Positions 7,458 to 16,001 of a stretch of DNA of 64,000 nt are shown piece after piece. The translations under genes and the position numbers were made by a program. This stretch comes from DATHZQ01 sp965216945 (GTDB taxonomy: Bacteria; Actinomycetota; Acidimicrobiia; Spongiisociales; UBA5794). The stretch spans positions 3,906,001 to 3,970,000 of the forward strand of contig CBDCGU010000003.1 of assembly GCA_965216945.1 (NCBI GenBank), written 5' to 3'. The notes under the pieces were generated by a model. The model was not told the origin of the DNA. It worked only from the letters and a program-made list of their open reading frames with translations, and did no database searches. The stretch's first letter is position 1. Every line of letters starts with the position of its first letter.

Positions 7458-8509
7458 AACAACACCTGTCCGATGATGACGGCACTGAGGATCGCCACCG
7501 CCAGGGTGATAGGAGCGAACCGAACGGCAAAGCGGCGGCCGAACACACCGACGTGCATTGCCACGAGTTTCAAGTCGATCACCGGCCCCACAACGAGAAA
7601 CACGAGTCGAGATGTGAGCGAGAACTGAGGCAGTCCCGCCGCAACGAATGCATCTGCCTCGGAGCAAATCGAGAGGACGACTGCAAGCGCCGCAAACATG
7701 AGCACGGAGAGCAGTTCACTGTCGGCGACAGCCGTCAAGACGGATCGAGGCACGACGAGTTGCAGCGTTGCCGCCGCCATGGCCCCGACGACGAGATAGC
7801 CGCCCGCGTGAACAAGATCCTTTGCCGCCACATCGACCAGCCGGCTCCAACGGCCGTCAGACCCAGCTTCGTGGTCGCGCAGCGAGTCGAGCAGCGACTC
7901 GCCCCTGCGACGAGCCCACCACCACCCGACCACCATGGCAGCGAGCAACGATGCCGTAAATCGCGCAACGACCAGCCGACCGTCGCCAGGAAACGCCACA
8001 GCGGTGGCAACAAGCACCACCGGATTGATCGCAGGCGCCGCAAGCAGAAAGGTGAGTGCTGCGGCAGGCGGCGTTCCGGCGCCAACGAGCCTGCCGGCGA
8101 TCGGCACCGATCCACATTCGCAACCCGGAAGCGCGAGCCCGGCGAGGCCTGCCGACGGAACGGCGAGGGCCGTCCGACGGGGAACGAACCGACGGATCAG
8201 GTCCGGCGACACGAATGCGGCGATCAGGCCACTGATGACAACGCCGAAGACCAGGAATGGGAGCGCCTGGATGACCACTGAGACAAAAAGCGTGGACCAA
8301 AGCCGGAGCTCCTCGTTCTGGAAGAACCCGACGCGATTTCGCAAGAGCATCGCCGCAATCAAAGGGAGCAGCAGCGCCCACGGCCCAAACCCGCGCCGGG
8401 GCCGCCCGTGGGAATGGGCATGGTCATCTGCCGCGGGCTCGGCTACGGGGGCGGAAGACACCTCGGAGCTGTCACCGGATTCGAGCTGGGTGCGTGTCAT
8501 GCTGTCCAT
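7454..8509 (-). CDS. DUF318/UPF0718 family permease
   Basis: This 351-residue integral membrane protein has about eight helices in two halves. The first half ends with the family motif LPGCECGSVP and the second with the matching ICSEADAFVA. The N-terminal cytosolic tail contains DDHAHSHGRP, a His-rich patch that could bind zinc. It is translationally coupled with the following TIGR03943 gene by a 4-nt overlap. Substrate is unknown; family members are annotated only as permeases. The His patch and the partner suggest metal or metallochaperone transport. Confidence 0.88.
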   Translation of the reverse strand: MDSMTRTQLESGDSSEVSSAPVAEPAADDHAHSHGRPRRGFGPWALLLPLIAAMLLRNRVGFFQNEELRLWSTLFVSVVIQALPFLVFGVVISGLIAAFVSPDLIRRFVPRRTALAVPSAGLAGLALPGCECGSVPIAGRLVGAGTPPAAALTFLLAAPAINPVVLVATAVAFPGDGRLVVARFTASLLAAMVVGWWWARRRGESLLDSLRDHEAGSDGRWSRLVDVAAKDLVHAGGYLVVGAMAAATLQLVVPRSVLTAVADSELLSVLMFAALAVVLSICSEADAFVAAGLPQFSLTSRLVFLVVGPVIDLKLVAMHVGVFGRRFAVRFAPITLAVAILSAVIIGQVLL

Positions 8510-9464
8510 CTGGTGTCAGGCTGTGTGCTCGAACTGGGTTCCAATCCCAGAACCCGCGTCCCGCTGCGGCACCGGCAGCGCACCGCCGTTGCACGAAATG
8601 GTCCGCACAAATCGCCTACCAACGACGCTGCACCCAGAAACATCGCCGTGGGCGCAATGGCTACCGTCGCGGCTCGGGACGAGTCGCGAGCACACGCTTG
8701 CGCTGCAGCTCCAGTCGCTCACTGTCCCTACCTCTGGTCAGACGATGCCTACCAATACGGCCTGATCCCCCCAGAAGTATGCACCCCACGCACCGTCCGT
8801 CATCCCCATTATTGGGGAATCTCGTCAGCCAGCCGCCGATAGGACCAATGCACGATGATCCCGCCCCACCCCAGGCATGGCGAACTTCACATCGAACTCG
8901 AGGGGGATCTCATCTCTCGGATGGTCTTGTACGACGGACCCGCTGAGGACGTGTAGCGCCACACTCAGACCTCTCGCGCCGAACCGAGGGTCGCTGTGGC
9001 ATGGCCGCTCGTGACCTCTGCCCGTCTGCTGTAGAGCATCGCGTGACCCTGGCAGATGCGGACCGAGTAGCACCAGTACCAGGTCCGTGAGCAGGTGCCT
9101 CCGGGAACCGATGCTCTTACACGAGTGTCATCGGGAAGCAACTTCTCGGCCCTGATCGTGCTGCCGCAAGACCATGGCGTCGACATGATGGTCATGGCAA
9201 GACACGGTCAACACGACGAAGCCAGACGGAATCCACCCGCGGCGAGACCCGGTGCACCGCAGGGGCCCGGGGGGCACGCAGGAACGTCTCTGTCGCGTGC
9301 GTGGCCAGCGTTGCATCCTGACGCGCCGGCTCTTCCGCTCAGCCACCCCGGGCCACCCCCAAGCCTACGCCACCCAGCTCGTCACCCATCGAGCCTTCGC
9401 ACCGCGCCCAAACACGCCTTGACACCTCAAGATTCGTCGAATCCCTGTTACGACGCCCAGCACC
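8510..9464. other. gene-poor accessory DNA
   Basis: Nearly 1 kb has no gene that I can support. Minus-strand frames at 8825-9073 and 8965-9195 overlap each other, lack ribosome sites and match no motif I know. A weak hairpin (CCCC 8804-8807, GGGG 8814-8817) and a T-arm-like hairpin at 8534-8550 are the only structures noticed. The stretch lies at the left side of a probable integrated element that ends at the tRNA-Pro gene. Confidence 0.45.
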
Positions 9465-10357
9465 TCAGACCCTCAGACCCCGCTCAGACGCGAAGCGCCG
9501 GATTGGGTGATCAGCGTGACTTCGGGGAACACGCGCCGGCTGTCGATAGGTGCCTGGGCTTGCCCACAGCGACAGCAGATTGGCAATGCTGATGTCTGAC
9601 GCGGTGGTGCGGATGGTGTCGGCCTCAGTCGGTTCCGCGCCACCCGCGACTTCGACGCTTCCAAGTAGCTCGAGTTGCATACGCGAAGTGTGAAGCCGTG
9701 TGAGCGTCCCGATTCCGCGCCTGGCTGGATCAATCGCTGCCGCTGCCTTGTTCAGGCTTGGCTTGCGTTTGATAACTCTTGGCGTCCGTGCGAGCTGGTA
9801 CCAGGCGAGGTATCCCAGTGCGTGACCCGTGTTGACAACGACAAACGCTCCCCAACGCTTCTGTATGAACTCCGGTCGCGTTGCGTCCGTGAAGCACGGA
9901 TTCACACAGTTGCCCCTCGAATCCAACGGATACGCATAGACCTGCCCGCCTTCCATCAGAAGTGGCTGTGGCTTCTTGAGGGTCCTGCGTTGCTTCTCCG
10001 GAGGAGGACCCGAGAGAGTGTCTCTGAGTCTCTCCAGGTTCCGCCGCCGCTTCTTCAAGTCAACTGCGCGCTCGTGCCCAGCTCTTCCAACATCACATGG
10101 TTGGAGTTGTCGTCGATGATGACCATTGCGCGGGCCTGGGCTTCTGAGGAAATCCCGCGTCGCTGAAGCTGATCGGCAACTACCAACCAGAACGTGGCGT
10201 GGTCCTCGTCGTCGGGCACCATCGACACCGGTTCGAGATCGCCCATCAGCTTCACGATCTCGTGACCGTCGACGGGGAGCCGACACACCGCCGACAGCGT
10301 CGCCCGCAAGTCGAGGGCGAAGTCGTTGGAATACAGGCCAGGACCCCAGGCACCCAT
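9465..10357 (-). pseudogene. frameshifted gene, MGAWGxG-type (DUF4259-like N-terminus)
   Basis: Two overlapping frames join into one protein of about 297 residues. The first, from ATG 10357, begins MGAWGPGLYSNDFALDLRAT, typical of a family of acid-rich cytoplasmic proteins with a DUF4259-like start, and stops at 10055. The second frame continues with DLKKRRRNLERL and includes TLKKPQPLLMEGGQVYAYP, then GHALGYLAWYQ. The two fit together if one base is missing near 10061-10071 (CAACTGCGCGC on the plus strand). It is either a genuine pseudogene or an assembly error. No function is known. The location in a gene-poor, integrase-linked segment is compatible with decay. Confidence 0.65.
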
Positions 10358-10532
10358 TCCCCACGAGGATACCGATACGAAGGTGCAGCCTATCGAGGGG
10401 GGCTGCCAAGCAGACAATGACGCAAGCGCGCCACCCATATCACTCGCCGAGTTGCGCGATCCGACGCACCCTCATCCGCTCTCGAACCGGCAATCCCGGA
10501 CACATCCATATCTCACTCTCAGTAGCGGCAGG

Positions 10533-10979
10533 TCAGCTGCCGTGGCATCGCTTGTATTTGAAGCCGGATCCGCACGGGCAGGGATCATTGCGACCGACAC
10601 TCGGCCTCGCCGGCAGCTCGAGCGGCCTCGTTCGTGCCCGCAGAAGACGCTCTGACGCCCGCAGCGACTGCTCCCGCTCGTCGAGGCGGCGTTCTCGGAC
10701 GTCGAGGGCCGCGGACCTGGCCACGAGCTGGCGCTGCATCTCGGGACCGAACACCGCCCCGTGATGCTCGCCCTGGTTCACGAGGGTGCCGAGTTCGTGA
10801 GCGATCAAGCCGGCGATGCCCGCTCCCATCGTCACGCCGACCGCATCGCAGTACCGTCGCCACGTCGACCACACCGCCTCTGAGAGCGGAACCTTGACCA
10901 ACTGCATGCCTTGACCGTGATCCAACGCCGAGAGGACCTGGCGGTCGACCTTGGCGAGCGTCCCCCGATCGAGCGTCAT
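10533..10979 (-). CDS. SEC-C zinc-finger protein with ribbon-helix-helix-like N-terminus
   Basis: This is a 148-residue protein in three parts. Residues about 22-65 ([19 protein letters not shown] and on through an amphipathic pair of helices) look like a ribbon-helix-helix DNA-binding fold. Residues about 90-120 are a charged coiled coil ([17 protein letters not shown]). The end is a SEC-C zinc motif, [20 protein letters not shown], as at the C-terminus of SecA. The ATG at 10979 follows GGAGG by seven bases. A 14-bp perfect palindrome lies 17 bases before the start codon and could be its own operator. Transcription regulator is the most natural reading; the ribbon-helix-helix call is inference from pattern. 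Confidence 0.7.
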   Translation of the reverse strand: MTLDRGTLAKVDRQVLSALDHGQGMQLVKVPLSEAVWSTWRRYCDAVGVTMGAGIAGLIAHELGTLVNQGEHHGAVFGPEMQRQLVARSAALDVRERRLDEREQSLRASERLLRARTRPLELPARPSVGRNDPCPCGSGFKYKRCHGS

Positions 10980-10995
10980 CACTTCACCTCCCCGG

Positions 10996-11009
10996 GTATA
11001 CCGGTATAC
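10996..11009. promoter_or_regulatory. perfect 14-bp palindrome, candidate operator
   Basis: GTATACCGGTATAC is a perfect inverted repeat and also part of a tandem TATACCGG pair. It lies directly upstream of the ribosome site of the SEC-C gene, so a bound protein would block transcription or initiation. The adjacent protein with a possible ribbon-helix-helix domain is the obvious candidate ligand. Confidence 0.55.
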
Positions 11010-11400
11010 CGGCGGCAACTTGTTGCACGTGCGTGTGGTGTTGACAGGGTTCCTGGCGCGAGGCGCGCCTTCTTCGCGGTCGGTACTTGTTCGCGGAGAT
11101 GGTTTCGGATCGGACGGCCTCTACAGCGGGTCATCGTGCTTCCTTGCCCGGGGTTGGATGTTGCATGGCCGTGAGATTGGCCTTCGCTCCAGATCTCTAC
11201 CCAGGGTTTCGTGGCCGGCCGCCAATCGAAAGATTCCCTGCCCGGGTTCTCGTTGCAGGAGAAGTCCGGCCCGCTGAGGCCCTCCAAGTTGTCCTCCTTC
11301 GCCGTGACCCCTCCGGCAGCCCTCTCGAGTGCCCTCGCGTTCGGTTCCGTCCTGAATCCGTCGAATACCTCGCGACATTGGATGCCGCCACCAAACGCGT
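11010..11400. other. gene-free stretch upstream of integrase
   Basis: About 390 bases lie between the divergent SEC-C gene and the repeat block. Open frames are present on both strands, but none has a ribosome site or recognisable motif. An excisionase would be expected near here in an intact element, and I do not see one. Confidence 0.4.
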
Positions 11401-11505
11401 GAACCCTTTCGAGAGAGTGTCAGAAACCCTCCAACTCATCGAGAGGCTGGTCGAGAGCCCTTTCACCAGAGTGTCAGAAACCCTCCAACTTCTGATCTGA
11501 CACTC
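11401..11505. repeat. direct repeat pair plus inverted repeat near integrase
   Basis: The 23-bp AGAGTGTCAGAAACCCTCCAACT is present exactly at 11414-11436 and 11468-11490 (54 bp apart), each preceded by GARCCCTTTC. The second copy also forms an inverted repeat: GAGTGTCAGA (11469-11478) with TCTGACACTC (11496-11505). The block lies 111 bp before the integrase start. It may be integrase arm-type binding sites, a terminator-like hairpin or a regulatory site. Two copies without regular spacers do not make a CRISPR array. Confidence 0.7.
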
Positions 11506-11616
11506 CGGTGACAGGGTCGCCAGCCACGATTCTCGTGGCAGCCGCCCCGAGTCCTGTCCTCTCAGTCTGCTATTGCTCTTGGGGAGCGGGCATCCGCGAA
11601 GTGGAGGGAGACTGAT

Positions 11617-12744
11617 ATGGCACACATCCGCAAGAAGGGTCCGAGGCGGTGGCAGGTCCGGTATCGGGATCCGGCGGGCATGGAGCGGGCTCGCAACTTT
11701 CGCCGCAGGATCGACGCCGAGCGTTTGCTGGTCACCGTCGAGGCCGACAAGGTGCGAGGATCGTGGACCGACCCCCGCCTGGCGCGCACGACCGTCGAGG
11801 AGTGGCTGCCGACGTGGCAGGCGAGCCGCGTCCACCTGCGCAGGTCGACCCGTGCCGGCACCGACTCGTTGCTGCGCAACCACGTCCTCCCCTACTTCGG
11901 TCGCCGCCAGCTCGGGTCGGTAACGCCGACCGACGTTCAGGCCTTCGTCGCCCACCTCGAGCAAAAGGGTCTGGCGCCGTCCACGATCCGCCAGGCCTAC
12001 CTTGTCGTCGGCGGTCTGTTCTCGTCGGCCGTCGACTCAGATCTGATCGCCCGGTCGCCGTGTCGCGGCATCAAGCTCCCACCCAAGACTCGCAGCGAGA
12101 TGCGCTTCCTCACCGGTGACGAGGTCCTCGAGGTCGCCGACGCTATCGCCGAGCCCTACCGGGCACTGGTGCTCACCGCCGCCTACACGGGCTGCCGGTT
12201 CGGAGAGCTTGCCGGAATGCGGGTGCATCGGCTGGATCTCCTCAGACGGACGCTGACGATCGCTGAGGCGCTCTCCGATGTGCAAGGGCAGGTGAGGCTG
12301 TCGCCACCGAAGACGGCAGCCGCACGGCGTCAGGTGGCGCTGCCGAGATTCCTCGCCGACGAGCTGGCGACTCACCTCGGCCGCTGGCCAACCGCTGCGG
12401 ACGGGTACGTGTTCACCGCTCCCGAGGGCGGACCGCTTCGCCGCACCAACTTCCGCCGACGAGACTGGCTTCCGGCCGTGCGTGCCTCGGTCGGCGAGCC
12501 GCTTCGGTTTCACGACTTGCGACATACGCATGCCGCCCTGCTGATCGCCCAGGGCGAGCACCCCAAGGTGATCCAACTCCGGCTTGGTCACTCGTCGATC
12601 CAGGTGACCCTCGACACGTACGGGCACCTGTTCGAGGGTCTCGACGAGGCCGCCGCCGACCGTCTCGACGCCGCGTTTCCGCGGACTCTCGCGGACTCCT
12701 CGCGGACTCTTGACTCTGGCGGCGTCGTCGACATCTCCCGCTGA
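11617..12744 (+). CDS. int: tyrosine recombinase/phage-type integrase
   Basis: This 375-residue integrase has an N-terminal arm-binding-like region (residues 1-55), a SAM-like core-binding domain (about 58-145, with LLRNHVLPYFGRRQLGSVTP) and a catalytic domain. Catalytic residues visible are Arg in TGCRFGE, His-Leu-Arg in FHDLRHTH, His in LGHSSIQ and the nucleophile Tyr in TLDTYGH. All expected residues are present, so it could be active. The start follows GGAGGGAG. It ends 39 bp from the 3' end of a tRNA-Pro gene, the usual attachment target of this group, and marks the right edge of an integrated segment. Whether it can still excise is unknown. Confidence 0.92.
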   Translation: MAHIRKKGPRRWQVRYRDPAGMERARNFRRRIDAERLLVTVEADKVRGSWTDPRLARTTVEEWLPTWQASRVHLRRSTRAGTDSLLRNHVLPYFGRRQLGSVTPTDVQAFVAHLEQKGLAPSTIRQAYLVVGGLFSSAVDSDLIARSPCRGIKLPPKTRSEMRFLTGDEVLEVADAIAEPYRALVLTAAYTGCRFGELAGMRVHRLDLLRRTLTIAEALSDVQGQVRLSPPKTAAARRQVALPRFLADELATHLGRWPTAADGYVFTAPEGGPLRRTNFRRRDWLPAVRASVGEPLRFHDLRHTHAALLIAQGEHPKVIQLRLGHSSIQVTLDTYGHLFEGLDEAAADRLDAAFPRTLADSSRTLDSGGVVDISR

Positions 12745-12750
12745 CGCGAC

Positions 12751-12776
12751 GAAACCCCAGCGTGTGCCGGGGTTTC
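12751..12776 (+). terminator. hairpin terminator after integrase
   Basis: GAAACCCC (12751-12758) pairs with GGGGTTTC (12769-12776) around a 10-nt loop, seven bases after the integrase stop codon. As a near-perfect stem it can also serve the oppositely directed tRNA gene. A strong U-tract is missing. Confidence 0.6.
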
Positions 12777-12782
12777 GGGTCG

Positions 12783-12856
12783 TCGGGCTGGCCGGATTTG
12801 AACCGGCGACCTCTTGACCCCCAGTCAAGCGCGCTGCCAAGCTGCGCCACAGCCCG
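12783..12856 (-). tRNA. tRNA-Pro(GGG)
   Basis: The minus strand folds into a canonical cloverleaf. The acceptor stem is CGGGCTG/CAGCCCG and the anticodon stem CTTGA/TCAAG, with loop CTGGGGG giving anticodon GGG. The T arm is GCCGG-TTCAAAT-CCGGC and the discriminator base is A. CCA is not encoded. The neighbouring integrase points at its 3' end, so this gene is the likely attB site. Confidence 0.95.
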
Positions 12857-12907
12857 TGGCTGTGGGAGTGTAACGCACGGGTTCACCGGCTCGGCGCGGG
12901 GGACGGC

Positions 12908-13081
12908 TCAGAAGATCCAGTCGACGAACAGGACGACGCCCTGAATCAACCGGTAGGCCAGATAGATGGCAACCATGGCGATCGTGAGGATGAAGCCGAA
13001 CGGCCAGCGCTCCTCCTCGGCAGCCGCACCCTCACCCGACTCGGCGCTCTCCAATGAACGATCGGCGTCCCGCTCGCTCAT
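12908..13081 (-). CDS. small single-pass membrane protein
   Basis: This is a 57-residue protein with an acidic N-terminal half (Ser/Glu/Ala) and one membrane helix at about residues 28-50 (FGFILTIAMVAIYLAYRLI). Its ATG overlaps the stop of the carboxylase gene as ATGA, so it is translationally coupled and real. In actinobacteria small accessory (epsilon-type) proteins often follow acyl-CoA carboxylase beta genes. This one is a membrane protein without biotin-binding features, so I do not call it a subunit. Confidence 0.7.
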   Translation of the reverse strand: MSERDADRSLESAESGEGAAAEEERWPFGFILTIAMVAIYLAYRLIQGVVLFVDWIF

Positions 13082-14676
13082 ACCGGGGGCACTCCATGGC
13101 GACGCCCCGAGAAGTGCCGGTCCTTGCGAGCGGCGTACGCCAGCCGTGTGATGAGGTCGTGCCTGAGGTCCTCCGGTTGCACGACGGCGTCGACGACGAG
13201 CTCGGAAGCAAGTCGCAGCAGGTCGACGTCCTTCTCGTATTCGTCTCGCCGTTCCGCCACGAAGGCTTCGCGGTCTTGTTCTGGCAGCGACTGGATCTTG
13301 TTGAAGTACACGGCATTGACCGCGGCTTCCGGCCCCATCACGGCGATCTCGGCCGTCGGCAACGCCACCGTCGCCTCGGGCCGCAACCCCGGCCCGGAGA
13401 ACGCATACAGGCCGGCGCCGTAGGCCTTGCGAACGATGATCGAGATCCGGGGCACGGTCGACTCGGCGATCGCCGTGAGCATCTTGGCACCGGAGCGGAT
13501 GATGCCCTGCCGCTCCACCTGGGTGCCGATCATGAAACCCGGTACGTCGGCGAAGAACAGAAGCGGGATGTTGAAGGCGTCGCACAGCCAGATGAAGCGG
13601 GCCGCCTTGTCGGCCGAGTCGACGAAGAGGACGCCACCGAGATGACTGGGCTGGGAGGCCACGATTCCGACCGGTTTGCCGTCGAGCCGGGCGAGCGCCG
13701 TGATCACCTCGGGGGCGAACAACTCCTTGATCTGGAGGAGGCTGTCGGCATCGAACACGCGCTCCAAGAACTCGACCATGTCGTAGCCGTGCGATGAGTC
13801 TTCCGGCAGTACAGCCCCCGGATCGCCCACCGCAGGCTCCTCGGCGGCGTAATCAGGTGGCAGCACCTTGTAGCTGCCCGCCATGTAGCTGAAGTAGGTC
13901 CGTGCCCAATGGATCGCATCCTCGTCGCCGTCCACCAACGCATCTCCGCACCCCGAGACCGAACAGTGCATCCGGGCGCCACCCATCTCCTCGAGCGTCG
14001 TCTCCTCGCCGATGACCATCTGCGCCATCCGAGGAGAGCCGAGATACATCGAGGCTCGGCCATCCACCATGATCACGACGTCACAGAACGACGGGATGTA
14101 CGCCCCGCCCGCGGCGGATGGACCGAAGAGGCAGCAGATCTGCGGCACCCGGCCGGACAGCCGCACCTGGTTGTAGAAGATCTTGCCCGCCCCGCGCCGT
14201 CCGGGGAACAGCTCGACCTGGTCGGTGATGCGGGCACCAGCCGAGTCGACCAGGTAGAACACGGGCAGCATCTCGTCGTACGCCGCCTCCAGCGCCCGGA
14301 TGATCTTCTCGACCGTGCGCTTGCCCCAGCTCCCGGCCTTCACCGTCGGGTCGTTGGCGATGACGATGGCTGGGCGACCGTCGACTCTCCCCCGGCCGGT
14401 GACAACCGCATCCGCGGCGAGGCCGTCGGCCATCGCGTTGGCGAGGAGACCATCCTCTTCGAAAGTGCCGGAATCGCACAGCAGGTCGACGCGGTCGCGC
14501 ACGAAGAGCTTGCCCTGCGTCTTCAGCTTCTCGTGGTATTTCTCCGGGCCGCCCGACAGAGCGGTCTCGGCGGCCTTGCGGAAGCGCTCGTCGAGCGAGC
14601 GACCCTCAGCCACGAGCCTCGATGCCTCCGTACATGGGACCAGGGTACCGGCTCGGCTGTCCGGCCCGGCGATCAC
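13078..14676 (-). CDS. acyl-CoA carboxylase carboxyltransferase (beta) subunit
   Basis: This 532-residue protein has two crotonase-like halves. It carries the acyl-CoA and carboxybiotin site motifs (FGPSAAGGAYIPSFCD in the first half, DVPGFMIGTQVE and the GAGLYAFSGPG region in the second). Such subunits transfer CO2 from biotin to acetyl-, propionyl- or methylcrotonyl-CoA. The sequence does not decide the substrate; the GGP-x-K-Y-H-x-K N-terminal pattern is typical of the methylcrotonyl/geranyl-CoA type. The ATG at 14676 overlaps the der stop (ATGA). The biotin carboxylase partner is not in the window. Confidence 0.9.
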   Translation of the reverse strand: MIAGPDSRAGTLVPCTEASRLVAEGRSLDERFRKAAETALSGGPEKYHEKLKTQGKLFVRDRVDLLCDSGTFEEDGLLANAMADGLAADAVVTGRGRVDGRPAIVIANDPTVKAGSWGKRTVEKIIRALEAAYDEMLPVFYLVDSAGARITDQVELFPGRRGAGKIFYNQVRLSGRVPQICCLFGPSAAGGAYIPSFCDVVIMVDGRASMYLGSPRMAQMVIGEETTLEEMGGARMHCSVSGCGDALVDGDEDAIHWARTYFSYMAGSYKVLPPDYAAEEPAVGDPGAVLPEDSSHGYDMVEFLERVFDADSLLQIKELFAPEVITALARLDGKPVGIVASQPSHLGGVLFVDSADKAARFIWLCDAFNIPLLFFADVPGFMIGTQVERQGIIRSGAKMLTAIAESTVPRISIIVRKAYGAGLYAFSGPGLRPEATVALPTAEIAVMGPEAAVNAVYFNKIQSLPEQDREAFVAERRDEYEKDVDLLRLASELVVDAVVQPEDLRHDLITRLAYAARKDRHFSGRRHGVPPV

Positions 14677-16001
14677 GCATCGATCTCTCGCCGGTTGTGG
14701 CGGCGCCTCGTGTAGATCCGCAGCGGCGTACCGAGGAAGTCATAGACACCTCGGATGCGGTTCTCCAGAAACCGGATGTAGTCGGGCCCGAGGTCGCCAC
14801 TGCGGACGAACAGGACGATCGTCGGTGGCTCGGTCGCCGCTTGCACCGCATAGATGATGCGGGCACGCTTGCCTCGCCGCATCGGTGGAGGATGGGCCTC
14901 CTGCCATTCCCTGACGAGACGGTTGAGCTCGGGCGTCGGGATGCGCTGCCGCCGAGTCTCCAGGACGGCGCGCACGGCCTTCGGCAGCCGGTGCAGCCGG
15001 CTCCCCGTCTTTGCGGAAAGGCGCAGTACCGGAGCCCACGAAACGAAAGACAGGCGATCGGCGACACCGTCCTCCGTGCGAAGCCTGCTCTCTTCGTCGA
15101 CGTCGTCCCATTTGTTCAACAGCACGATGAGGCCCACCCCGGCCTTTGCGATCTCCTCGGCGAGACGCTGCTCTTGATGTGTCACGCCGCGCTGGCCGTC
15201 GATCACGAGCAAGGCGACGTCTGCTTGCTCGAGGACTTCCCTGGCGCGCTTCACGGCGTAGAAGTCGACGTTGTCCTTGATCTTGGTGCGACGCTTGATC
15301 CCCGCAGTGTCGATCATCTCGAATGGCTCCCCGTCCATCTCGACGACGAGGTTGATGGGGTCGCGGGTGGTACCGGGCACGGCCGAGACCAGCACCCGCT
15401 CCTCCCCTGCGAGTTTGTTGAGCAGTGTCGACTTGCCGACGTTCGGCCTGCCGATGATGGCGAGGCTGGCGATCGTGTCCTCGGGATCCCTCCTGCCCTC
15501 CTCCGGCAGCGCGGCGACGACGGCATCGAGGAAGTCACCGGTGCCGCGCCCATGCTGAGCGCTCACCGGAAGCGGCTGACCGAGCCCCAGTGCCCACAGG
15601 TGGTCCAGGTCTTCCTCCTGCCGCGGGCCGTCGACCTTGTTGGCCACGAAGATGTGCGGGACGCCGCTGCGCTGCAGGAGACGGGCGACGCCCTGGTCGT
15701 CGTCGGTGACACTGGAGGTGGCGTCCGCGACGAAGATGACGAGGTCGGCAGCCGAGACGGCCGTCTCGGCCTGGCCGCGAATGCCCGCGGTGAGCTCTTC
15801 CTCCGGGTTGAGCTCCCAACCGCCGGTGTCCACGAGGAGAAAGCTCCGACCGTTCCATTCGGCGATGAACTCCCGGCGATCCCGGGTGACCCCCGGCTGC
15901 TCGTCCACCACTGCGGCGCGCTTGTGCAAGATCCGATTGACCAGAGTCGATTTGCCGACGTTGGGGCGACCGAGGACGGCGACGACCGGGAGCCGGCTCA
16001 T
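14673..16001 (-). CDS. der: GTPase Der (EngA)
   Basis: This is a 442-residue double-GTPase for 50S ribosome maturation. Two G domains each begin with GRPNVGKST. They carry G3 motifs DTGGWE and DTAGIKRR, and NKVDG and NKWDD as G4. A C-terminal KH-like domain follows (about residues 355-442, with RIIYAVQAA and DYIRFLENRIR). The ATG at 16001 overlaps the DUF512 gene stop as ATGA. It is coupled upstream to the DUF512 gene and downstream to the carboxylase gene. Confidence 0.97.
   Translation of the reverse strand: MSRLPVVAVLGRPNVGKSTLVNRILHKRAAVVDEQPGVTRDRREFIAEWNGRSFLLVDTGGWELNPEEELTAGIRGQAETAVSAADLVIFVADATSSVTDDDQGVARLLQRSGVPHIFVANKVDGPRQEEDLDHLWALGLGQPLPVSAQHGRGTGDFLDAVVAALPEEGRRDPEDTIASLAIIGRPNVGKSTLLNKLAGEERVLVSAVPGTTRDPINLVVEMDGEPFEMIDTAGIKRRTKIKDNVDFYAVKRAREVLEQADVALLVIDGQRGVTHQEQRLAEEIAKAGVGLIVLLNKWDDVDEESRLRTEDGVADRLSFVSWAPVLRLSAKTGSRLHRLPKAVRAVLETRRQRIPTPELNRLVREWQEAHPPPMRRGKRARIIYAVQAATEPPTIVLFVRSGDLGPDYIRFLENRIRGVYDFLGTPLRIYTRRRHNRREIDA

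Noticed and set aside
8534..8550. T-arm-like hairpin CTGGG-TTCCAAT-CCCAG suggesting a tRNA
   Set aside because: Position 57 is C instead of a purine, no acceptor stem can be paired upstream at the right distance, and it lies at the start of the permease operon.
11414..11490. CRISPR-like repeats
   Set aside because: Only two copies, a single interval, no cas genes nearby.
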